Assembly: GCA_020631315.1 (NCBI GenBank)
Contig: JAHDHM010000008.1
Coordinates: forward strand, 1 to 11,331
Source: Acidimicrobiales bacterium
Lineage (GTDB): Bacteria; Actinomycetota; Acidimicrobiia; Acidimicrobiales; Poriferisodaliceae
Direction: 5' to 3'
Length of the DNA stretch: 11,331 bases
A program made the position numbers and the translations under genes. Below, in pieces: positions 6,234 to 11,331 of this stretch. The notes beneath the pieces are model-generated. The model did not search any database and had not been told where the DNA came from. It saw only the letters and a program-made list of their open reading frames with translations. Positions within the stretch are counted from its first letter, which is position 1. Every line of letters begins with the position of its first letter.

Positions 6234-7520
6234 ATGCAGCAGCCGAGCGACAACCCACGACCTGCACGACGGGTCGCCGGTCGAGTGCTCGGACTGCTGA
6301 GTGTCGTGGCAGCGATGGCAGCCACGCTCCTCCCCGCGGCGCCGGCCACCGCGTCGCCGAGCGACGCCTTGTCGAGCACCGCGTCGCCGAGCGACGCCCT
6401 GTCGAGCGCAGGGTCGTCGACGATCGAGCGCGACCGTGCCGTCGTGGTGGGCGAGATGTTGGTGTTGCGCCTCGGCGAGCGCACCAGCACGGTCAGCTGG
6501 GAGGAGATCCCCGACGGTGCCTGGGCCTCGGATCGCGGGCGTGTGCTCATCTGGCGACCCGACACCGAGGCACTCGGCCGTCACCGGATCGCGGCGATCG
6601 TCGACGGGCTCGCCGAGGTGACGATCGTCGATGTCCTGGCGCCGCGCAGTGAGGGTCTCGTGCTGGCGATGGGGGATTCGATCGCCAGCGGACAGGGACT
6701 GGAGCTGACGGACTACTTCGGTACCGACGAGTGCAACCGCGACCAGGATCGCGGTGGCGCCTGGACTCGACGAGTCTTCGACGCGCTGGCCGCCGACGGC
6801 CGTGTCACCGACTTCGCGATGGTGGCGTGCGGTGGCGCCCGCACACACGACCTGTGGACCGACGACGTCGATGGTGGTCCTGGCGAACTCGCGGCCGAGC
6901 CGATGAGTCAGCTCGAGTGGGCCGTCGCCGCCAACCCCGATCTGATCCTGCTGACGGTCGGCGCCAACGACCTGCGCTTCGACAAGCCGCAGGCCTTCTT
7001 CGACGATGACGGCGACTTCGACCGGGCCCTCGCCGATCGGCGGATCGCGTCGGCCGAAGCCAATCTCGGGAGGATCCTCGGGACGCTCGTCGAGCAGACG
7101 TCGTCGCGCATCGTCGTGACCACCGTGCACAACCCGACCTCGCTCACGCCCCACGGTCTGCCCGGCTGTCGCGGTCAGTGCTTCTACGACGTCACGGCCT
7201 ACGTGGTCGAGGAGCTCAGGGCTGCGATCACCAGGGCGGGAGCGGCCCACCCTCGCCGGGTCTCGGTGGTCGACGTGTCCGATGCACTGGACGGCCACGG
7301 TGCACCGAACGGACGTGGCCTCGACTCGCTTCGGGCCGGCTCGGGATGGTTCGCCAGCAGGCTGCCCATTCCGACCGAAGGCGTGCACCCCTATTGCCAG
7401 CGGGGCCACGCCGAGCACGACACGTGGATCAACGCGGCCGACTGTGTCCACCCGAACGGCGAAGGCCACCAGGCCTACGCCGAACGGGTGGTTGCCGCAC
7501 TGACCTACTGGCGGCCCTGA
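6234..7520 (+). CDS. Secreted SGNH/GDSL-family hydrolase
   Basis: The 428-residue protein begins with a signal peptide (basic residues 9-17, hydrophobic core to 36, cleavage likely after Ala40). Residues 64-137 look like a small beta-sandwich. The hydrolase domain follows, with GDSI at 147-150 (nucleophile Ser149), ACGGAR at 198-203 (oxyanion Gly), GAND at 243-246 (Asn245) and DCVHPN at 403-408 (Asp403 and His406). All four SGNH blocks are thus present, so an extracellular esterase or lipase acting on acyl or acetyl groups is likely. The substrate is unknown. Several Cys residues in the secreted part may form disulfides. GTG at 6228 is an in-frame alternative that overlaps the upstream stop by four bases, with GGGACGG 9 bases before it. 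Either way the gene is coupled to the GGDEF-EAL gene. A perfect 10-residue repeat lies just after the cleavage site. Confidence 0.92.
   Translation: MQQPSDNPRPARRVAGRVLGLLSVVAAMAATLLPAAPATASPSDALSSTASPSDALSSAGSSTIERDRAVVVGEMLVLRLGERTSTVSWEEIPDGAWASDRGRVLIWRPDTEALGRHRIAAIVDGLAEVTIVDVLAPRSEGLVLAMGDSIASGQGLELTDYFGTDECNRDQDRGGAWTRRVFDALAADGRVTDFAMVACGGARTHDLWTDDVDGGPGELAAEPMSQLEWAVAANPDLILLTVGANDLRFDKPQAFFDDDGDFDRALADRRIASAEANLGRILGTLVEQTSSRIVVTTVHNPTSLTPHGLPGCRGQCFYDVTAYVVEELRAAITRAGAAHPRRVSVVDVSDALDGHGAPNGRGLDSLRAGSGWFASRLPIPTEGVHPYCQRGHAEHDTWINAADCVHPNGEGHQAYAERVVAALTYWRP
6348..6407 (+). repeat. Tandem 30-bp in-frame repeat at the signal-peptide end
   Basis: Two adjacent 30-bp copies (6348-6377 and 6378-6407) differ at one base (TTG against CTG for Leu). 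Each encodes TASPSDALSS, at residues 39-48 and 49-58 of the SGNH protein. The duplication sits in the linker just after the signal peptide and keeps the frame. Confidence 0.95.
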
Positions 7521-7536
7521 GGACGGGCGGTCTCAG
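7517..7536. terminator. Hairpin spanning convergent stop codons
   Basis: CTGAG-G-AC and GTCTCAG pair around a GGGCG loop, giving a 7-bp stem with one bulged G. It covers both stop codons of the SGNH gene and the convergent membrane gene, which are 12 bp apart. There is no T-tract, so terminator function is tentative. Confidence 0.35.
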
Positions 7537-7853
7537 TGCTCGCCGGCAGCGCGAAGCCTGGAGTCCCACCAGACGCCGGACACGAGCACGCCGAAGCCGG
7601 AGCCCAGCCAGAAGGCGAAGAACGCGCCGAGTCCTGCGGACTCGACCAGGTCGCCGCGGTAGAGGTACATCAGAACGGTCGACAGGACGAAGACCGCCGC
7701 GATCGTGGCGCTCATCCCGACCTTGAGACAGGCACCGAGCGACGTGTCCGGCGCAGCCGCGTCGGCGCGGTCTGCAGCCGCCGGAGCGATCGACGGGGCG
7801 CCAGCCGTGCCGGCGACGAACGTGGAACGAGGCGGGTGAATGGCGGTGGTCAT
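7533..7853 (-). CDS. Small two-helix membrane protein
   Basis: I do not recognise the family. The 106-residue product has an Ala/Pro-rich, probably disordered N-terminus (1-36). Two transmembrane helices follow, at about residues 46-66 and 73-95, joined by a short RGDLVESAG loop, and the C-terminal tail is short and basic-acidic. The Gly-rich second helix (GLGAFFAFWLGSGFGVLVSG) could pack tightly or oligomerise. ATG 7853 is chosen because GGTGA lies five bases before it and the reading frame upstream runs into the fumarase gene as a shadow. It lies 80 bp downstream of the fumarase stop on the same strand. The gap carries a perfect 14-bp palindrome about 37-50 bases before the start, suggesting its own regulated promoter. 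No function can be assigned. Confidence 0.75.
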   Translation of the reverse strand: MTTAIHPPRSTFVAGTAGAPSIAPAAADRADAAAPDTSLGACLKVGMSATIAAVFVLSTVLMYLYRGDLVESAGLGAFFAFWLGSGFGVLVSGVWWDSRLRAAGEH

Positions 7854-7889
7854 GGGTTCACCATGACGAACCGGCCGATGTCGTCGACA

Positions 7890-7903
7890 GGGACCTAGGT
7901 CCC
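7890..7903. promoter_or_regulatory. Perfect palindrome GGGACCTAGGTCCC, likely operator
   Basis: This 14-bp perfect palindrome lies in the 80-bp gap between the fumarase stop and the start of the small membrane gene, centred about 44 bases before that ATG. Its GGGAC-N4-GTCCC core matches the core of the DosR/DevR (NarL-type response regulator) box GGGACT-WW-AGTCCC, but the outer bases match poorly. A terminator is less likely, because the RNA stem would be only about 5 bp and no T-tract follows. Confidence 0.55.
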
Positions 7904-7932
7904 GATCAATCCGATCACGTCCCGTGCGGTCC

Positions 7933-9567
<1,635 letters not shown>

Positions 9568-9586
9568 GCGCTGACGACGCTACCGC

Positions 9587-9892
9587 TCAGACAGCCGTGC
9601 TCCGAGAGTCGGGACGAACCAGCTCGCGCCAACGGGTGCCGGTCACCACTGCGGCGCCGACGACACCGCCGATCCACGACTCCATCAAGTCGGTGATGGT
9701 GTCCTCGTAGGTGAGCTGCAGGCCGGTCGTCCCCGACTCCTGGACGAGGAACTCCACGAACTCCCACAGCACGATCGCCGTGGCACTGGCGCCGACACCG
9801 AGCGCGAAGATCACGAGCAGCGACTCACTCGTCGGCAGCAGGAACGTGCAGACGCCGCCGATCAACAGGAACCAGTTGACGAAGTGGAGCAC
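9587..9892 (-). CDS. Small integral membrane protein, N-terminus apparently shifted out of frame
   Basis: The readable product is 101 residues, starting at GTG 9892, with helices at about 2-19, 24-46 and 70-86. The motifs LWEFVEF (42-48) and YEDTITDLMES (62-72) recall small YjdF/DUF2238-like membrane proteins, a tentative link. This start is odd: it has no Shine-Dalgarno and would cut inside an HFDD-VLHFVNW segment that reads on upstream in frame with no other start. A better original start is GTG 10001-9999, overlapping the upstream stop by four bases. It reads MSDAGHPPGTAVIEPRWSRRLHFD and then loses frame in 17-bp repeats. Removing two 17-bp copies joins both parts into a 126-residue protein. 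The gene is therefore either broken, switched off, or restarted at 9892. The fumarase follows after 19 bases. Confidence 0.65.
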   Translation of the reverse strand: MLHFVNWFLLIGGVCTFLLPTSESLLVIFALGVGASATAIVLWEFVEFLVQESGTTGLQLTYEDTITDLMESWIGGVVGAAVVTGTRWRELVRPDSRSTAV

Positions 9893-9948
9893 GTCGTCGA
9901 AGTGGAACCGTCGTCGAAGTGGAGGCGGCGTCGAAGTGGAGGCGGCGC
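9880..9948. repeat. 17-bp tandem repeat array that shifts the reading frame
   Basis: CGAAGTGGA recurs at 9880, 9898, 9915 and 9932, giving units of 18, 17 and 17 bp plus a last 17-bp copy. The copies at 9915-9931 and 9932-9948 differ only in their last base. The copy at 9898-9914 differs from them at several positions in its second half. The 18-bp unit at 9880-9897 is probably the native coding sequence (LHF). On the minus strand each copy encodes HFD in a different frame. Confidence 0.9.
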
Positions 9949-10001
9949 GACCAGCGCGGTTCGATGACGGCGGTACCGGGCGGATGGCCCGCGTCGCTCA
10001 C
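9893..10001 (-). pseudogene. Detached 5' part of the membrane protein gene
   Basis: This reads from GTG at 10001-9999, which overlaps the upstream TGA by four bases as in translational coupling. The frame encodes VSDAGHPPGTAVIEPRWSRR then LHFD, after which the second repeat copy throws it into a frame that stops at 9825-9827 (58 residues in all). Third codon positions up to the repeat are strongly G/C. I infer that this is the original N-terminus of the gene at 9587-9892. Confidence 0.5.
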
Positions 10002-10489
10002 CCCAGTGCGGGAGTGCCGCGGAAGGCGCCGGGGTCACCCGGTGCGGGCAGCTGCGGCTGGGTGCGCCAGTGCATGGCCTCACCGACGGAGTCGAGCACG
10101 ACGCCCCAGTCGTCGGGGTTCCAACCCTCGGCAGAGGCAGCGAGGCTGGCGTCCTGACGGATGTGGACCAGCGCCGGCAGCTCCTCGAGTTCCATCGAGC
10201 CGATCAGTGCACGATCCGGGTCGAGGATGACCTGGTACTCGTCGGCGTACTTGCCCATGTAGGAGCGAGCACCGTCCGCGTCGGCCGCCACGATGAAGCC
10301 GCAGCGGATGTCGGCCTCCTGGTAGTGCTCGAACAGGCGAGCCGCGGTGGGGATGATCCAACCCGACTGGTGGGTGTACGGGTCGATCACGGCCGACAGC
10401 ATGTTGAACATGGTCAGGCGAACGCCGAGCGTCGCCTCGTAACCGGACAGGTCAGCGAGTTCGATCTCAGGGGAGGGATCCGTAGCCAC
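9998..10489 (-). CDS. Thioredoxin-fold protein lacking redox cysteines
   Basis: The 163-residue protein has a thioredoxin/peroxiredoxin-like order of elements. A beta-strand (LTMFNMLSAV, 25-34) is followed by a helix (WIIPTAARLFEHYQEA, 44-59), a strand (RCGFIVAAD, 62-70), a helix with GARSYMGKYADEY, then VILDPDRALIGSMELEELPALVHI (87-110). The pre-strand Pro105 fits the cis-proline of the fold. The place where a CxxC or peroxidatic Cys would sit reads DPYTHQSGW, with no cysteine. The only Cys is Cys63, inside a strand. It is thus unlikely to be a thiol oxidoreductase and may be a binding or scaffold protein. No signal peptide is visible. GTG 10489 has no Shine-Dalgarno but sits 8 bases after a TANNNT element, as for a leaderless gene. 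It heads the probable operon with the membrane protein and fumarase. Confidence 0.75.
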   Translation of the reverse strand: MATDPSPEIELADLSGYEATLGVRLTMFNMLSAVIDPYTHQSGWIIPTAARLFEHYQEADIRCGFIVAADADGARSYMGKYADEYQVILDPDRALIGSMELEELPALVHIRQDASLAASAEGWNPDDWGVVLDSVGEAMHWRTQPQLPAPGDPGAFRGTPALG

Positions 10490-10497
10490 GGGCGGAA

Positions 10498-10503
10498 ACG
10501 TTA
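10498..10503 (-). promoter_or_regulatory. -10-like element for the thioredoxin-fold/fumarase operon
   Basis: TAACGT on the minus strand fits TANNNT and ends 8 bases before GTG 10489. That spacing suits a leaderless transcript. It is part of the 8-bp palindrome CGTTAACG (10499-10506), so a regulator could bind over it. Confidence 0.45.
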
Positions 10504-10520
10504 ACGCACGGACCCGCCAC

Positions 10521-10526
10521 TATCGT
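10521..10526 (+). promoter_or_regulatory. -10-like element for the eIF2B-like gene
   Basis: TATCGT fits TANNNT and ends 7 bases before GTG 10534. No Shine-Dalgarno is present, so a leaderless transcript is likely. TTAACG at 10501 could serve as a poor -35 with short spacing. Confidence 0.5.
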
Positions 10527-10533
10527 CACTCCG

Positions 10534-11331
10534 GTGCATCCGATCGAACGACTGCGGTACGTGGCACGAGCGGGCGGGGTCGACCAGGCCATGCTCACGA
10601 GAGAGGCTGCGGGTGCCCTGAGTGCCCTCGGGCTCGACCCGGCCGGTCTCGTGACGTCGTGCCGGCGCCTCGTCGACAAGCATCCGCGGGCCGGTGCGCT
10701 GTGGACGCTGGCCTCGCGTGTGCTGACCGCCACGGACCCGATGCGCGCCGCCTGGGACCTCGCCGACGAGCTCGACGCGGATCCGACGGCCCGCGAACTC
10801 GCCGCCGCCCTGCCCGATGACGCCACCGTCGTCGTGCTCGGCTGGCCCGACGCGGTGCCGTCCGCGCTCGTGCGCCGCGGCGACCTGCACGTCCTGGTGA
10901 TCGACCAGTTCGGCGAAGGCAGCGGTCTGGTCCGCCAGCTCGACGCCCGTGACGTCGATGCCGAGGACGTGCCGTCGACGGGTCTCGGCGGAGCTGTGTC
11001 GGTTGCCCAGGTCGTGTTGCTCGAGGCGGCCATCGCCGGTGACGGCGGCATCGTCGCCCCTGCCGGTTCGTTGGCCGCAGCGGCCACGGGCCGGGCCCTC
11101 GGCGCCGAGGTGTGGGCCGTGGTGCCGACGGCGCGCTGCCTGCCACCGTCGATGTGGTCCTACGCCTCGGCCCCGCTCCGCGGCCCCGAGCCCTGGGACG
11201 AGGACGAGGAGATCGTCCCCGTCGATCTCATCGACGTGCTGGTCGGACCCGACGGTCGCCGTCCCGGCGACGAACTGCGGTTGCGGACCGACTGCGCCGT
11301 CGCACCGGAGCTGCTGAAACCCGTGCTCTGA
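10534..11331 (+). CDS. eIF2B alpha/beta/delta-like (NagB/RpiA-fold) protein
   Basis: The 265-residue protein has the shape of bacterial relatives of translation initiation factor 2B and of ribose-1,5-bisphosphate and methylthioribose-1-phosphate isomerases. A helical N-terminal half (1-90) precedes a Rossmann-like C-terminal half, with ATVVVLGWPDAVPSALVRR at 97-115, LHVLVIDQFGEG at 118-129, and VSVAQVVLLEAAIAGDGGIVAPAGSLAAAATG at 155-186. Then comes AEVWAVVPTARCLP at 191-204. In the isomerases this block reads like GAD...dG.vvNK.GT, and its Asp is catalytic. Here it is LEAAIAGDGGIVAPAGS, so that Asp is lost. I infer a binding or regulatory role, or a different chemistry. The start GTG 10534 is supported by the leaderless promoter spacing. 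The stop is the last codon of the window. It is divergent from the fumarase operon. Family assignment is fairly sure; function is not. Confidence 0.8.
   Translation: MHPIERLRYVARAGGVDQAMLTREAAGALSALGLDPAGLVTSCRRLVDKHPRAGALWTLASRVLTATDPMRAAWDLADELDADPTARELAAALPDDATVVVLGWPDAVPSALVRRGDLHVLVIDQFGEGSGLVRQLDARDVDAEDVPSTGLGGAVSVAQVVLLEAAIAGDGGIVAPAGSLAAAATGRALGAEVWAVVPTARCLPPSMWSYASAPLRGPEPWDEDEEIVPVDLIDVLVGPDGRRPGDELRLRTDCAVAPELLKPVL

Noticed and set aside
6138..7469. Minus-strand open frame of 443 codons opposite the SGNH hydrolase
   Set aside because: It is a mirror of a well-supported gene and has no domain signature.

Overview
The window is GC-rich, gene-dense chromosomal DNA with GTG and ATG starts, several starts lacking a Shine-Dalgarno, and protein families typical of Actinomycetota: an F420-type luciferase-like oxidoreductase, an OLD-type stand-alone TOPRIM protein, an ECF sigma factor followed by a VOC protein, and an eIF2B-like protein. 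I infer an actinobacterium, possibly of the Acidimicrobiia. There is no rRNA, tRNA, CRISPR array, insertion sequence or phage gene. Twelve protein genes are supported, and no gene-free stretch exceeds 300 bases.

Layout. Positions 1-1662 hold a small membrane protein (possibly cut by the window edge), a convergent secreted lipoprotein, and a divergent TOPRIM protein. Positions 1666-2562 (minus) encode a luciferase-like flavin oxidoreductase, divergent from an ECF sigma factor (2638-3162). The sigma gene overlaps by four bases a VOC-fold protein (3159-3782) whose first ~55 residues look like an extra regulatory segment. After a 205-bp gap that could form a branched RNA leader, a membrane-bound GGDEF-EAL protein (3988-6231) is followed almost without a gap by a secreted SGNH hydrolase (6234-7520).

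On the minus strand, reading from 10489 leftward, lie a cysteine-poor thioredoxin-fold protein, a small membrane protein, an iron-sulfur class I fumarase, and, after an 80-bp gap carrying a perfect 14-bp palindrome, a two-helix membrane protein. The first three look like one operon. An eIF2B-like protein is transcribed divergently from 10534 to the window end.

The most unusual signal is at the start of the small membrane gene before the fumarase. Three copies of a 17-bp unit plus a related 18-bp unit sit exactly where its N-terminus should be read. A GTG overlapping the upstream stop codon opens a sensible N-terminus in one frame, and the conserved rest is in another. Removing two 17-bp copies joins them perfectly. 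This looks like a repeat-driven frameshift, possibly a reversible copy-number switch. Other points of note are the palindrome at 7890-7903, the divergent leaderless-type promoters at 10490-10533, the sigma/VOC pair with an internal second start, and the possible structured leader before the cyclic-di-GMP gene.
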